In this document: one piece after another, positions 45,538 through 55,993 of the stretch
How the letters are laid out: each line of letters starts with the position of its first letter
Numbering within the stretch: position 1 is the stretch's first letter
Assembly: GCF_004353905.1 (NCBI RefSeq)
Contig: NZ_SMOD01000002.1
Location: 434,001-498,000, forward strand
Direction of reading: 5' to 3'
Source of the DNA: Paraburkholderia guartelaensis
Lineage (GTDB): Bacteria > Pseudomonadota > Gammaproteobacteria > Burkholderiales > Burkholderiaceae
DNA length: 64,000 nucleotides
Position numbers and translations under genes: made by a program
Notes under the pieces: generated by a model
The model's database searches: none
Told to the model about the DNA's origin: nothing
The model's input: the letters and a program-made list of their open reading frames with translations, nothing else

Positions 45538-45586
45538 ATGCGGCGGCGCAAAATGGAATTTTGCGGAAAAAACTCAAGGCTTCAAA

Positions 45587-45655
45587 ATCGCTGAAACCCT
45601 TGGTGGGCCGGGTGGGGTTCGAACCCACGACGTCCTTTCGGAGGCGGATTATGAG
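45587..45655. repeat. attR: direct repeat inside the tRNA gene
   Basis: This 69-base stretch matches 39703..39770 and ends within the anticodon loop. It keeps the tRNA gene intact, as tRNA-targeting integrases do. Confidence 0.85.
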
Positions 45656-45688
45656 TCCGCTGCCTGCAACCAACACGGCGTCCGGCCC
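45601..45688 (-). tRNA. tRNA with CAU anticodon and long variable arm
   Basis: Read on the minus strand, the 88 bases fold as acceptor GGGCCGG/CCGGCCC, a short D-stem GCC/GGC, anticodon stem GCGGA/TCCGC around CTCATAA, a 15-base variable arm with TCC-GAAA-GGA stem, T-arm GTGGG-TTCGAAC-CCCAC, discriminator A and encoded CCA. The anticodon is at 45651..45653. CAU could mean Met or lysidine-modified Ile. The class-II-like variable arm and A at position 8 are unlike both, so the isotype is left open. Confidence 0.8.
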
Positions 45689-45739
45689 ACGAAGCTACGA
45701 AGCGTAGCGACAAACGAAACAACGATGACGTATCAACAA

Positions 45740-45771
45740 AAAAGCCCGGTCTACCCAAAGGCCGGGCTTTT
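45740..45771 (-). terminator. rho-independent terminator of the rpoD transcript
   Basis: The hairpin AAAAGCCCGG-N12-CCGGGCTTTT lies 84 bases after the rpoD stop. On the minus strand it is followed by a T-run. Confidence 0.85.
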
Positions 45772-45854
45772 CGACGACAGGCCGACATACTACACGAAAG
45801 CTGGTCGGCCTGGCCATCTTGCACGTGACTTCCGTGCATTAAATCTAACCAAGC

Positions 45855-48269
45855 TCAATTCCCTTCTAGGAACGACTTGAGCTTGTCCGAACGGCTCGGG
45901 TGGCGCAGCTTGCGCAGCGCCTTCGCTTCGATCTGGCGAATACGTTCACGCGTCACGTCGAACTGCTTGCCCACTTCTTCGAGCGTGTGATCGGTACTCA
46001 TCTCGATACCGAAGCGCATGCGCAGCACCTTCGCCTCGCGCGGCGTGAGCGAGTCGAGCACGTCCTTCACGACATCGCGCATCGACGCGTGCAACGCAGC
46101 GTCGGCGGGCGCCACGGTGTTGTTGTCCTCGATGAAGTCGCCCAGATGCGAATCGTCGTCGTCGCCGATCGGCGTTTCCATGGAGATCGGCTCCTTCGCG
46201 ATCTTCATGATCTTGCGGATCTTGTCCTCCGGCATTTCCATCTTCTCGGCGAGCGTTGCCGGATCCGGCTCGAGACCGGTTTCCTGCAGGATCTGCCGCG
46301 AAATGCGGTTCATCTTGTTGATCGTTTCGATCATGTGAACCGGAATGCGGATCGTGCGCGCCTGGTCCGCGATCGAGCGTGTGATGGCCTGACGGATCCA
46401 CCACGTCGCGTAGGTCGAGAACTTGTAGCCGCGACGATATTCGAACTTGTCCACCGCCTTCATCAGGCCGATGTTGCCTTCCTGGATCAGGTCGAGGAAC
46501 TGCAGGCCACGGTTCGTGTACTTCTTCGCAATCGAGATCACGAGACGCAGGTTCGCCTCGGTCATCTCGCGCTTCGCCTGGCGCGCCTTGAGTTCGCCGG
46601 CCGCCATCTGGCGGTTGGTTTCCTTCAGGTCCTTCAGCGGAAGCACAACGCGCGCCTGCAGGTCGAGCAGGCGCTGCTGCTGTTCGCGGATCGCCGGAAT
46701 GTTGCGCGAAAGGATGCTGCTGTACGAATGGCTCTCCCCGACAATCTTCTCCGACCATTCGAGGTCGGTTTCATTACCCGGGAAACGCGCGATGAACTCC
46801 GAGCGTGGCATACCGCACTTGTCCACGACCGTGTGAAGAATCTGGCGTTCGACCTGACGCACTTCGTCCACCTGGGCACGCAGCGTGTCGCACAGGCGCT
46901 CGACCGTACGCGCCGTGAAGCGGATCGACATCAGCTCGTTCTGGATCGTTTCCTGCGCCTTGAGGTAAGACTTGGACTTGTAGCCTTCCTTCTCGAACGC
47001 GCGGCGCATCTTGTCGAACCATTCGCTGATGAGGGCGAACTTTTCGAGCGAGGCACGCTTGAGGGCTTCGAGCTGCGCCGCGTTGGCCGTCGCCTGCGCC
47101 GCGCCGTCGTCCTCTTCCTCCTCCTCTTCTTCTTCCTCTTCCGCCTCTTCGTCTTCGTCCTCGTTTTCGATCTCTTCCGCTTCCTTGGCGTTGAAGCCGT
47201 CGGTGTCTTCAGCGTTGGGATCGATCAGGCCGTCGACGAGTTCGTCCACGCGAATCTCGTCGTTCGCCACGCGCTCGGCCATGGCGAGGATGTCGGCAAT
47301 GGTGGTCGGGCAGGCGGAGATCGCCATGACCATGTGCTTGAGGCCGTCTTCAATACGCTTGGCGATTTCGATTTCGCCTTCGCGCGTGAGGAGCTCGACC
47401 GTGCCCATTTCGCGCATGTACATACGCACCGGGTCGGTCGTGCGGCCAAATTCGGAGTCGACGGTGGAGAGCGCAACTTCCGCTTCCTCTTCCACTTCGT
47501 CGTCCGAAGAAGCGTTGGGCGCGTTGTCGTTGAGCAGCAGCGTTTCGGCGTCGGGGGCCTGCTCGTAGACGGCCACGCCCATGTCGTTGAACGTGCTGAT
47601 GATGCCTTCGATCGCCTCGGTTTCCGTGAAGTTGTCCGGGAGGTGATCGTTGATTTCCGCATAGGTGAGGAAGCCGCGCTCCTTGCCGAGCTTGATGAGC
47701 GCACGCAGCTTCGTGCGGCGCTCCTCGAGCTCCTCGACGGTGCCGGGCTGCGACGACGCGAACGCGTCTTTCAGCAGCGCCTTCTCCTTCGCTCGCCGGT
47801 CGCGCGCACGGGTGGTCTTTTCGACCTTGCCCGCAGCGGGGGTGCTGTCTTCGCTCTGGTTTGCGTCGTCATCGACGGGTACTTCATTCAGCTTTTTCGT
47901 CATGGAGTTCGCCGTACCGGCTAGTGTCTCGACTCGCGGCTGCTGGACAACAGCCTCTTGAACCGTGGATGCTTGAGCCTCGCGCTCTGCCGCATCGTCC
48001 TCGACGGCAGGCACTTCCCTTGCACTTCTCGAACCGGACCGCTTCGTTGCCGGCTGCGTAGCGGCTTTCGCCGCACGTACAGGCGCTGCTCGCGCAGCCG
48101 AAACAGTCATCGACCTCTTCCGGGTAGCCGGTTCAGAACGGTTGGTGGACTCACTGCCCGACGAACGGGCGGAAGAACTGGCAACTGTGGCCTTTGCGAC
48201 CTTGCTGGTCGGCTCCGTCGAGCCCTTGCCTGTTGCCTTTTTTCCGCCTGTAGTCTTTGCCATTGCCAT
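45855..48269 (-). CDS. rpoD: RNA polymerase primary sigma factor (sigma 70)
   Basis: The protein of about 804 residues is longer than E. coli RpoD (613). It has a Lys/Ala/Thr-rich extension (first 150 residues) and a run of ten or more acidic residues near 385. Conserved regions are present: region 2.3-2.4 [20 protein letters not shown], region 3 [11 protein letters not shown] and region 4.2 [20 protein letters not shown]. The ATG at 48269 follows AAGGGG at four bases; an ATG six bases later is nearly as likely. It ends the conserved rpsU-yqeY-dnaG-rpoD order. Confidence 0.97.
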   Translation of the reverse strand: MAMAKTTGGKKATGKGSTEPTSKVAKATVASSSARSSGSESTNRSEPATRKRSMTVSAARAAPVRAAKAATQPATKRSGSRSAREVPAVEDDAAEREAQASTVQEAVVQQPRVETLAGTANSMTKKLNEVPVDDDANQSEDSTPAAGKVEKTTRARDRRAKEKALLKDAFASSQPGTVEELEERRTKLRALIKLGKERGFLTYAEINDHLPDNFTETEAIEGIISTFNDMGVAVYEQAPDAETLLLNDNAPNASSDDEVEEEAEVALSTVDSEFGRTTDPVRMYMREMGTVELLTREGEIEIAKRIEDGLKHMVMAISACPTTIADILAMAERVANDEIRVDELVDGLIDPNAEDTDGFNAKEAEEIENEDEDEEAEEEEEEEEEEDDGAAQATANAAQLEALKRASLEKFALISEWFDKMRRAFEKEGYKSKSYLKAQETIQNELMSIRFTARTVERLCDTLRAQVDEVRQVERQILHTVVDKCGMPRSEFIARFPGNETDLEWSEKIVGESHSYSSILSRNIPAIREQQQRLLDLQARVVLPLKDLKETNRQMAAGELKARQAKREMTEANLRLVISIAKKYTNRGLQFLDLIQEGNIGLMKAVDKFEYRRGYKFSTYATWWIRQAITRSIADQARTIRIPVHMIETINKMNRISRQILQETGLEPDPATLAEKMEMPEDKIRKIMKIAKEPISMETPIGDDDDSHLGDFIEDNNTVAPADAALHASMRDVVKDVLDSLTPREAKVLRMRFGIEMSTDHTLEEVGKQFDVTRERIRQIEAKALRKLRHPSRSDKLKSFLEGN

Positions 48270-48404
48270 TCCGCCCCTTGCTGGAAAACTGGACATTCAC
48301 GGATTACCCCAACCCATTATGCCCACCCGGAAAAAACAAAAACAAACCGCTGAAAACCTGTTATTTTAGCACGCAGGGCAATAATCCCCCGTGCGGTCCT
48401 TCCC

Positions 48405-50282
48405 TTACAAACCGAGCTGACGTTTCATGTCAGCCCGCGTCTGATTCAGTGACATCAATTCGGCAAGTTCCTCAGGCGTATGTCGCGACTGCCGCGAAAG
48501 CGCGTCCAGGCGATCGCAACAGGCGTCGTACCGCATTTTCAGGATTGCCGCCGTCAATTCTTCGCTCACGAGCCGCTCCTGCTCGCGGCGCTCCTCCACC
48601 GCAGCGCCATCTTCCGGATTTTTCATCAGCAAATCCCGAACGTTTTCATCATAGTCCAGAATTTCGCGAAAAATCTCCTCGAAGGTTGGAGCATTGGCCC
48701 CATTTCTCAGCAAGTCCGAAAGGAGCTGAAATTCCGCCGAGTCGCCCAGTGCCCGGGCGTGAGTGGTCACTTCTTCGAACAGCTCGCCGTGGCGCGTCAG
48801 TCCGATCAGCGCCTTTTCAGCCTCTTCCTCCAGTTGCAGCACGATGCGCGGGTGCATCACGAGGTTGCGCAGCGCCTTGCGCTCGATACCGGTCACGAGG
48901 TGCCGGTCCTTGCGTGCGGGCGCCTGGCGCGCCGCCTGGGCAATGCGCGCGTCGACTTCGCACAGCGCGGCCACTTCCTCGAACGGCACGTCCAGGCGGT
49001 CCGCGAACATGTGCATGATCTGCGCCCGCAGGGCGTTCGCCGGCAGCTGCTGCAGGAGCGGCTTCGCGTCGAACAGCGCCCGCGCGCGCCCTTCCGGCTG
49101 GTCCAGTTCCTTGTCCGCCAGCACCTCGTTGAGCATGAACTGGGACAACGGCATGGCCCGCTCGACCTGCTCCGAGAACGCCTCGGTGCCGAATTCCCGC
49201 ACGTAGCTGTCCGGATCGTGCTCCTGGGGCAGGAACAGAAAGCGGATCGTGCGGTTGTCGGCCGCGTGCGGCAGGCACGCGTCGAGCGCACGGCGCGCGG
49301 CGCGACGGCCCGCCGAGTCGCCGTCGAAGCTGAAAATCACCGTATCGGTCTGACGCATGAGCTTCTGCACGTGGATCGGCGTGCAAGCGGTGCCAAGCGT
49401 CGCCACGGCGTTCTGGAAACCCAGCTGCGCGAGCGCGACGACATCCATATACCCCTCGACCACCAGAACATAGCGCTGTTCCCGGATCGCGAGGCGAGCC
49501 TCGAACAACCCGTACAGTTCGCTGCCCTTGTTAAATAGCGGCGTTTCCGGGGAATTCAAATACTTGGGCTCGCCGCCGTCCAGCACGCGGCCGCCAAAGC
49601 CGATGACCTGACCCTTCACGTTGCGGATCGGGAACATCACGCGGTCGCGGAAACGGTCATAGCGGCGCGACTGGCCTTGCGCGTCCTGCTTTTCGCTGAC
49701 GATCACGAGGCCCGCCTCGACCAGCGAATCGTCGCGATAATTGGTAAACGCAGATTCGAGGTTCTGCCATCCATCGGGCGCGTAGCCGAGACCGAAGCGC
49801 GCGGCGATTTCGCCCGTGAGGCCGCGCTTCTTGAGGTACTGGATGGCGTTGGTCGCGCTGCGCAGCTGCTTGCGGTAGTAGTCGCAGGCAGTCTGCATGA
49901 CGTCGGAAAGCGCGGTGGTGACGGCCTTCGAGGCCGCCGGCGCATAGCCGCCCGCAGCGCCAGCCCCACCGCCGCCACGCATGGGCGAAGGCTCTTGCGG
50001 CACGGTCAGGCCGACCGACTGGGCGAGTTGCTCGACGGCTTCAGGGAACGTCAGTCCCGCGTGCTCCATGAGGAAGCCGATGGCGGTGCCGTGCGCGCCG
50101 CAGCCGAAGCAGTGATAAAACTGCTTGGTTGGACTAACCGTGAACGACGGGCTCTTCTCGTTGTGGAACGGACACAAGCCCATGAAGTTCGCGCCGCCCT
50201 TCTTGAGCTGCACGTAACGACCCACCACGTCGACGATATCGACGCGGTTCAGCAGGTCTTGCAGGAACGAATGCGGAATCAT
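48405..50282 (-). CDS. dnaG: DNA primase
   Basis: The 625-residue protein has the N-terminal CHC2 zinc-binding motif (CPFHNEKSPSF and CFGCGAHG, about 38-65), the Toprim core with VVEGYMDVVAL and FSFDGDSAGRRAA (about 265-325), and a C-terminal DnaB-binding region. It makes RNA primers for replication. It lies between yqeY and rpoD, the macromolecular-synthesis arrangement. Confidence 0.97.
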   Translation of the reverse strand: MIPHSFLQDLLNRVDIVDVVGRYVQLKKGGANFMGLCPFHNEKSPSFTVSPTKQFYHCFGCGAHGTAIGFLMEHAGLTFPEAVEQLAQSVGLTVPQEPSPMRGGGGAGAAGGYAPAASKAVTTALSDVMQTACDYYRKQLRSATNAIQYLKKRGLTGEIAARFGLGYAPDGWQNLESAFTNYRDDSLVEAGLVIVSEKQDAQGQSRRYDRFRDRVMFPIRNVKGQVIGFGGRVLDGGEPKYLNSPETPLFNKGSELYGLFEARLAIREQRYVLVVEGYMDVVALAQLGFQNAVATLGTACTPIHVQKLMRQTDTVIFSFDGDSAGRRAARRALDACLPHAADNRTIRFLFLPQEHDPDSYVREFGTEAFSEQVERAMPLSQFMLNEVLADKELDQPEGRARALFDAKPLLQQLPANALRAQIMHMFADRLDVPFEEVAALCEVDARIAQAARQAPARKDRHLVTGIERKALRNLVMHPRIVLQLEEEAEKALIGLTRHGELFEEVTTHARALGDSAEFQLLSDLLRNGANAPTFEEIFREILDYDENVRDLLMKNPEDGAAVEERREQERLVSEELTAAILKMRYDACCDRLDALSRQSRHTPEELAELMSLNQTRADMKRQLGL

Positions 50283-50413
50283 CGAAGCGAGCGCGCTTGG
50301 GCAGCCGGGGCTCGCGCGGCCCTATACGTAACATTCGCGTGACATACGCGTGACGTACGGGCCTCGCAGCGTCGCCCTTGGCCGGGCCGGCGCCGCGTGC
50401 GAGCCGGGTGCGC

Positions 50414-50863
50414 TTACTTCGAGAGCGCGGCTTTGACGAGCCCGGAAACGGCCGTCATGTCGGCGCGCCCGGCGAGCTTCGGCTTGAGCACGCCCATCAC
50501 CTTGCCCATGTCCTGCGGGCCGGCTGCGCCCACCTGGGCAACGGCAGCCTGCACTTCGGCGGCGATCTCGGCGTCCGAGAGCTGCGCGGGCATGTAGGCA
50601 GCCAGGACGGTCAGCTCGGCGGCTTCCTTCTCGACGAGATCGGTGCGGCCCGCGGCCTCGAACTGGCTGATCGAGTCCTTGCGCTGCTTGATCATCTTGT
50701 CGATGACGGCCGTGATGCCGGCGTCGTCGAGCGTCACGCGTTCGTCGACTTCACGTTGCTTGATAGCGGCGAGCAGCAGACGAATCGTGGCGAGGCGCTC
50801 GGTTTCGCGCGCGCGCATCGCGGCTTTCATGTCGTCGTTGATCTGGTCTTTGAGACTCATCAC
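50414..50863 (-). CDS. yqeY: GatB/YqeY domain protein
   Basis: The 149-residue helical protein has MSLKDQINDDMKAAMRA, IRLLLAAIKQREVDER and GKVMGVLKPKLAGRADM, typical of the YqeY family related to the tail of amidotransferase GatB. It may bind tRNA, but its role is not settled. It lies between rpsU and dnaG. Confidence 0.93.
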   Translation of the reverse strand: MMSLKDQINDDMKAAMRARETERLATIRLLLAAIKQREVDERVTLDDAGITAVIDKMIKQRKDSISQFEAAGRTDLVEKEAAELTVLAAYMPAQLSDAEIAAEVQAAVAQVGAAGPQDMGKVMGVLKPKLAGRADMTAVSGLVKAALSK

Positions 50864-51085
50864 TCACCTGAAATACGTTGGGGTTGCTGGAATACAAAAA
50901 CCCGCCTGGAAACGCTTCCAGGCGGGTTGGCGCAAATTCGACATGGTTGCGACCACACCAGAGGACAGCCGCGGCCGCGGTGCACCAGGTAACCAGAGGC
51001 CGCGGACCGGCTGCCCACGTCGCCACGACATTTACGCGAGATCCACGCTGGAACTGCGCGGCCGCGCGTCACGGCGACGCCGGAA

Positions 51086-51298
51086 TCAGTACAGCTTCTT
51101 CGGCAACATCTGGCTGCGCAGACGCTTGAAGTGGCGTTTCACAGCCGCCGCCTTCTTGCGCTTGCGTTCAGCCGTAGGCTTCTCGTAGAACTCGCGCGCG
51201 CGAAGTTCGGTCAAGAGACCGTTCTTCTCGATCGTGCGCTTGAAGCGGCGCATGGCGACTTCAAAGGGTTCGTTTTCTTTTACGCGGATGGTCGTCAT
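51086..51298 (-). CDS. rpsU: 30S ribosomal protein S21
   Basis: The 70-residue basic protein reads [20 protein letters not shown] and ends [10 protein letters not shown], a complete S21. The ATG at 51298 is used; a longer open frame upstream is only a GC-rich artefact. It heads the rpsU-yqeY-dnaG-rpoD group. Confidence 0.97.
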   Translation of the reverse strand: MTTIRVKENEPFEVAMRRFKRTIEKNGLLTELRAREFYEKPTAERKRKKAAAVKRHFKRLRSQMLPKKLY

Positions 51299-51440
51299 TT
51301 TCCAATAACGGATCGGGGGTAAAGAAAGTTGAGTATAGCAGTTCCGGATTTGCGCATCGTGCGGCGGTTTGGGGGGAAACCCCAATTCCGGCAGCACGGT
51401 CGAGCGCGCCCGGAGCCTTCCCTGGCGGGGCTGAGCGGCA

Positions 51441-52448
51441 TCAGGCAGCGCCCGGCCCAACGAGCAGCAACGGCACATGCGTGACCTCGATGGCGCGCTG
51501 GGCGACGCTGCCGAGCAGCCAGCGCGTGACGCCCCGCCGGCCCTGCGTGCCAAGCACGACGAGATCGGCCTGGCAGTCCTGCGCGTCGCGCAAAACGGTG
51601 TGGGCAATGTCGTCGCGCATGCGCCCGGTCGCCACGAGGGCGGTTTCATACGCGCGGCCAGACGGGTCGAGCTGCTCGTGCGCGCCGGCCAGCGCCTTGC
51701 GCCCAAGGTCGGCGAGCGCATCCTCCAGCACCGAGCCCGGCACCGGGTCGCCGGCCACGCTGCTGCGGTCCACGACATAAACCGCGCGCAATGTGGTTTG
51801 CGGTTCGGCCAGCCGCAGCGCCGCGTCAATTGCCTGCGCCGAAGCCGGACTGCCGTCCGTCGCCAGCAGGATGCGGGCGAGCGGCGCGTAACCGTTCGCT
51901 TCTTCGTACTCCACGGGCACGACCAGCAGCGGACAGGGCGCGCAAACCGCAAGCGCGCCCGAAACCGATCCGTCGACCCAGCGCTTCATGCGCCCCTGGT
52001 GCCGCGTGCCGACCACCAGCATGTCGGCTTCCCAGTCACGCGCCGCATCGGCAAGCGCCGGCACGACGGCGCCGGCCTCGGCGGAGAGGCCGACCACCTG
52101 CCCTTCGACCAGGGCAGCTTGTCCGTTGAACGCCGACATCGCCTGCTCGAGCGTGCGCTCGGCGGCGTGGAGATATTCTTCGCGCGCCGCGCTGAGCGCG
52201 TCGGTTATCCACGCGTCGCCCGCGGTGTAAGCGCCGCCCGCATTCCACGCGCGGGGCTGCTCGATTGCGCACACGATACGCACCTGGGCGTCGCGCGGCA
52301 CCACGCGCGACGCAAAACGCAGTGCCTGCGTCGATGCCTTCGAATCGTCCACGGCAATCATGATTCGCCGCAGTGGCCCGCTTGGTGCCCGGGTGTGCTG
52401 CTGTTCCTCTCGATTCACGTTACGTACCTTTTCCTCGTGGTCAGGCAT
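51441..52448 (-). CDS. tandem universal stress protein (two Usp domains)
   Basis: The 335-residue protein has two UspA domains, about 27-180 and 188-333, each starting with the Asp-containing strand ([20 protein letters not shown]). The second has the nucleotide-binding pattern G-x2-G-x9-GS ([15 protein letters not shown]). In the first the inner Gly is His ([15 protein letters not shown]), so ATP binding may be limited to one domain. It is monocistronic. Confidence 0.92.
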   Translation of the reverse strand: MPDHEEKVRNVNREEQQHTRAPSGPLRRIMIAVDDSKASTQALRFASRVVPRDAQVRIVCAIEQPRAWNAGGAYTAGDAWITDALSAAREEYLHAAERTLEQAMSAFNGQAALVEGQVVGLSAEAGAVVPALADAARDWEADMLVVGTRHQGRMKRWVDGSVSGALAVCAPCPLLVVPVEYEEANGYAPLARILLATDGSPASAQAIDAALRLAEPQTTLRAVYVVDRSSVAGDPVPGSVLEDALADLGRKALAGAHEQLDPSGRAYETALVATGRMRDDIAHTVLRDAQDCQADLVVLGTQGRRGVTRWLLGSVAQRAIEVTHVPLLLVGPGAA

Positions 52449-52529
52449 TCAAGCGTGAACCTCAGACGCCCAGTGAACAATGACAGGGGTCAACCGCGAG
52501 AGATTCGGCAGTCCGTATCGATCAGGAAA

Positions 52530-53750
52530 TCAGCCTGCGCCCAGTGAATATTCGGCGGCGGCCTCCCCGGCCGCGACGCCCGAGGCCCACGCCCACTGGA
52601 AGTTGTAGCCGCCAAGCCAGCCCGTCACGTCCACGGCTTCGCCTATGAAATAGAGTCCCGGCACGCGCTGGCTCATCATCGTCGCCGAGGAAAGCTCGCG
52701 TGTGTCCACGCCGCCGCGCGTGACTTCGGCCTTCTTGTAGCCTTCGGTGCCCGTAGGCGTGAGCGTCCATTGCGCGAGCCCTTCGCCGATCTTGCGCAGC
52801 GTTTTATCGGGTAGATCGGCGATACGCGCGTCGGCCTTCACCTGATGCGCCTCCAGCCAAACATGCGCGAGGCGCGCCGGCACCCATTCGGCGAGCAGGT
52901 TGCCGATCTGGCGTTTCGTCGCGCCCTTGGCTTCGATCAATGCCGCCGCAGGATCGTGCTCGGGCAGCAGGTTCACGCGGATCGGCTGGCCCGGCTGCCA
53001 GAAGCTCGAAATCTGCAGGACGCCGGGACCGGAAAGGCCGCGATGCGTGAAGAGCAGGTCTTCGTCGAACGCCCCGCCGGTCTTGCGCTCGCCCGTCGCC
53101 ACGTGGACTTCGAGCGATACGCCCGCGAGCGGCACATAGGGCGCCCACTCGTCCTGCGCGAACGTGAGCGGCACGAGCGCCGGGCGCGTGTCGATGAGTT
53201 TGTGGCCGAACTGCTTCGCCACGCGATAGGCGAAGTCGGTTGCGCCGATCTTCGGGATCGACAGGCCGCCCGTCGCGATCACGAGCGCTTTCGCGCGTAT
53301 CTCGCCCTGCGGCGTGCCGAGCGTGAAGCCCGCGCCATCGGCGTGGCTCACCGCTTCCACCGGCAGCGGGCGGCGCCACGCCACCTGGCCCGCGTCGCAC
53401 TCGGCGCGCAGGACGTCGATGATCGCCTCGCTCGACTGGTCGCAGAAAAGCTGGCCCTTGTGCTTTTCGTGCCAGGTCACGCGATGCTGGCGCAGCAGCG
53501 CGAGGAAGTCGCGCGGCGTGTAGCGCGCCAATGCCGAACGGCAGAAATGCGGGTTGTTCGAGAGATAGTTGGCCGGGCTTGCCTGCAGGTTCGTGAAGTT
53601 GCAGCGCCCGCCGCCCGAGATGCGGATTTTTTCCGCGAGGCGCGGCGCGTGGTCGATCAGCGCCACACGGCGGCCCTGCTGGCCCGCCACCGCCGCGCAC
53701 ATCATGCCGGCCGCCCCTGCGCCGATCACGGCGATGTCGAAAGATTCCAT
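52530..53750 (-). CDS. HI0933/YhiN-family flavoprotein (FAD-dependent oxidoreductase)
   Basis: The 406-residue protein begins DIAVIGAGAAGMMCAAVAGQ (FAD-binding fold) and has KIRISGGGRCNFTN near 45, LVIATGGLSIPKIGATDFAY near 160, and a C-terminal GEAVDVTGWLGGYNFQWAWAS. These are marks of the HI0933 family, whose substrate in most bacteria is unknown. The ATG at 53750 begins the fold; the 62 extra codons upstream are not conserved-looking. Confidence 0.92.
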   Translation of the reverse strand: MESFDIAVIGAGAAGMMCAAVAGQQGRRVALIDHAPRLAEKIRISGGGRCNFTNLQASPANYLSNNPHFCRSALARYTPRDFLALLRQHRVTWHEKHKGQLFCDQSSEAIIDVLRAECDAGQVAWRRPLPVEAVSHADGAGFTLGTPQGEIRAKALVIATGGLSIPKIGATDFAYRVAKQFGHKLIDTRPALVPLTFAQDEWAPYVPLAGVSLEVHVATGERKTGGAFDEDLLFTHRGLSGPGVLQISSFWQPGQPIRVNLLPEHDPAAALIEAKGATKRQIGNLLAEWVPARLAHVWLEAHQVKADARIADLPDKTLRKIGEGLAQWTLTPTGTEGYKKAEVTRGGVDTRELSSATMMSQRVPGLYFIGEAVDVTGWLGGYNFQWAWASGVAAGEAAAEYSLGAG

Positions 53751-53919
53751 GGCGCGCATTCTACCTGCGCGGCGGCGGGGCTTGTCCGCGAGGGGCGCCG
53801 CTTGCCGCCCCCAACCGGCTTCGACGCGCGCTGCTATACTTTTATGTTCTGTTAATTCTTGATTTAGCGACGGTTTTTGGCGGCTCGTGCCGCGCAATAC
53901 CGTTGCCCTGCCCCACACC

Positions 53920-54948
53920 ATGCTCGTTCTCGGCATCGAAAGCTCCTGCGACGAAACCGGCCTCGCGCTCTACGACAGCGAGCGCGGCCTGCTCGCGCAC
54001 GCGCTGCACTCGCAGATCGCCATGCACCGCGAGTACGGCGGCGTCGTGCCGGAGCTCGCCTCGCGCGACCATATCCGCCGCGCGCTGCCACTGCTCGAAG
54101 AAGTGCTCGCGAAGAGCGGCGCCGCGAAAAGCGACATCGACGCCATCGCCTTCACGCAAGGCCCCGGCCTCGCGGGCGCGCTGCTCGTGGGCGCGAGCAT
54201 CGCCAATGCGCTCGCCATGGCCTGGAATCGGCCGACCGTGGGGATTCACCACCTCGAAGGGCACCTGCTTTCGCCGCTGCTGGTCGATGAGCCGCCGCCG
54301 TTTCCGTTCGTCGCGCTGCTCGTGTCGGGCGGCCATACGCAACTCATGCGCGTGACAGACGTAGGTGTGTACGAAACCCTCGGCGAGACGCTCGACGACG
54401 CCGCCGGCGAAGCCTTCGACAAAACGGCCAAGCTGCTTGGCCTCGGCTATCCGGGCGGCCCGGAAGTCTCGCGCCTCGCCGAGTTCGGCACGCCCGGCGC
54501 GGTCGAACTGCCGCGTCCGATGCTGCATTCGGGCGATCTCGACTTCAGCTTCAGCGGCCTCAAAACGGCCGTGCTCACGCAAGTGAAGAAGCTCGGCACG
54601 AACATCTGCGAGCAGGGCAAGGCCGACATCGCGCGCGGTTTCGTCGACGCAGCCGTCGAAGTGCTGGCCGCGAAATCACTCGCCGCGCTCAAGCGCACGA
54701 AGATGAAGCGCCTCGTGGTGGCGGGCGGCGTGGGCGCGAACAAGCAGTTGCGCGAGACGCTTTCGGCGGCGGCGCAAAAGCGCGGCTTCGAGGTGCATTA
54801 CCCGGACCTGTCGCTGTGCACCGACAACGGCGCGATGATCGCGCTCGCGGGTGCGCTGCGCCTTGCGCGCTGGCCCGAGCAGGCCACGCACGACTACGCG
54901 TTCACGGTGAAGCCGCGCTGGGATCTGACGTCGCTCGCGCAGCAGTAA
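53920..54948 (+). CDS. tsaD: tRNA N6-adenosine threonylcarbamoyltransferase
   Basis: The 342-residue protein has [12 protein letters not shown] at the start, the metal-binding HLEGH (preceded by GIHH) near 110, SGGHTQLM near 135 and [12 protein letters not shown] near 270. TsaD adds threonylcarbamoyl to A37 of tRNAs reading ANN codons. The ATG at 53920 fits the family N-terminus; a GTG 33 bases earlier is in frame but adds unlikely residues. Confidence 0.96.
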   Translation: MLVLGIESSCDETGLALYDSERGLLAHALHSQIAMHREYGGVVPELASRDHIRRALPLLEEVLAKSGAAKSDIDAIAFTQGPGLAGALLVGASIANALAMAWNRPTVGIHHLEGHLLSPLLVDEPPPFPFVALLVSGGHTQLMRVTDVGVYETLGETLDDAAGEAFDKTAKLLGLGYPGGPEVSRLAEFGTPGAVELPRPMLHSGDLDFSFSGLKTAVLTQVKKLGTNICEQGKADIARGFVDAAVEVLAAKSLAALKRTKMKRLVVAGGVGANKQLRETLSAAAQKRGFEVHYPDLSLCTDNGAMIALAGALRLARWPEQATHDYAFTVKPRWDLTSLAQQ

Positions 54949-54972
54949 TGCGTTTGCTGCCGCAGAAGTAAA

Positions 54973-54998
54973 AAAGCCGCCCAAGGGCGGCTTTTTTT
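54973..54998 (+). terminator. rho-independent terminator after tsaD
   Basis: The hairpin AGCCGCCC-AA-GGGCGGCT is followed by a T-run 25 bases after the tsaD stop. Confidence 0.9.
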
Positions 54999-55025
54999 GT
55001 TGACGGCGCAATCAGGCGGCCGGCA

Positions 55026-55832
55026 TTACGCCGTGCGCTTGTCGTGCTCGATCACGGCGTAGGCGCTGTGATTGTGGATCGACTCGAAGTTTTCCGCTTC
55101 GAGCGTATAGGCGATCACGCGCGCATCGGCGTTCAGTCGCACGGCCACGTCGCGCACGAGGTCTTCGACGAACTTGGGGTTCTCATATGCGCGCTCCGTC
55201 ACGAACTTCTCGTCCGGACGCTTGAGCAAGCCCCACAGCTCGCACGACGCCTCTTGTTCGGCGATGCGAATGAGGTCTTCCACCGGCAGATCGCCTTCGA
55301 ACTCGACGTTCATCGTCACGTGCGAGCGCTGGTTGTGCGCGCCGTATTGCGAGATCTTCTTCGAGCACGGGCACAGGCTCGTCACCGGCACGAGCACCTT
55401 GAGGAAGAGGCGCGTTTGCCCGTTGCGCACATCGCCCGCGAGCGTCACTTCGTAGTCCAGCAGACTTTCGACGCCCGACACCGGCGCCACTTTCTTCACG
55501 AAGTACGGGAACGTCACTTCGATACGGCCCGCCTGCGATTCGAGCTTCGCGAGCATCGCGGCCAGCATCGCGCGGAACGTGGCGGGCGTAAGCGGCGCCT
55601 TGTTCTCTTCGAGCAGCGCGACGAAGCGCGACATGTGCGTGCCCTTCTGGTCGGCCGGCAGATGAACGTCGAGATTCCACATGCCGACGCTCGGCTGGAC
55701 GTCGCCCGCGCCCGTCTTCACCGTGAGCGGATGGCGCACGGCCTTCACGCCTACGCGCTGGATCACGATCTGACGGGTATCAACGGAGCTCTGGACGTCC
55801 GGCATCACGAAGGCCGGGTTCATCTGATTCAT
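55026..55832 (-). CDS. folE2: GTP cyclohydrolase FolE2 (type IB)
   Basis: The 268-residue protein has the FolE2 pattern [25 protein letters not shown] at its start (residues 11-35), [20 protein letters not shown] near 155 with the catalytic Cys, and [14 protein letters not shown] near 215. It makes dihydroneopterin triphosphate for folate. The ATG at 55832 follows GAGG at seven bases; the in-frame ATG 78 bases upstream is not family-like. FolE2 can replace the zinc enzyme FolE under zinc limitation; no Zur box was recognised. Confidence 0.95.
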   Translation of the reverse strand: MNQMNPAFVMPDVQSSVDTRQIVIQRVGVKAVRHPLTVKTGAGDVQPSVGMWNLDVHLPADQKGTHMSRFVALLEENKAPLTPATFRAMLAAMLAKLESQAGRIEVTFPYFVKKVAPVSGVESLLDYEVTLAGDVRNGQTRLFLKVLVPVTSLCPCSKKISQYGAHNQRSHVTMNVEFEGDLPVEDLIRIAEQEASCELWGLLKRPDEKFVTERAYENPKFVEDLVRDVAVRLNADARVIAYTLEAENFESIHNHSAYAVIEHDKRTA

Positions 55833-55993
55833 GTTCTTATCCTCAAGCCGCGCCGTACGCGGCGCGCAAATGGCAAACGCCGGCATGAGCCGGCGTTTGC
55901 TGGCGGTCACCGGGCACGAAACCCGCCCGCCAGTTCAAATGTGAAGTGGGTTGTCGCGAGGCGCCAACTAACCTATGGCGGCCTCAATCGACC

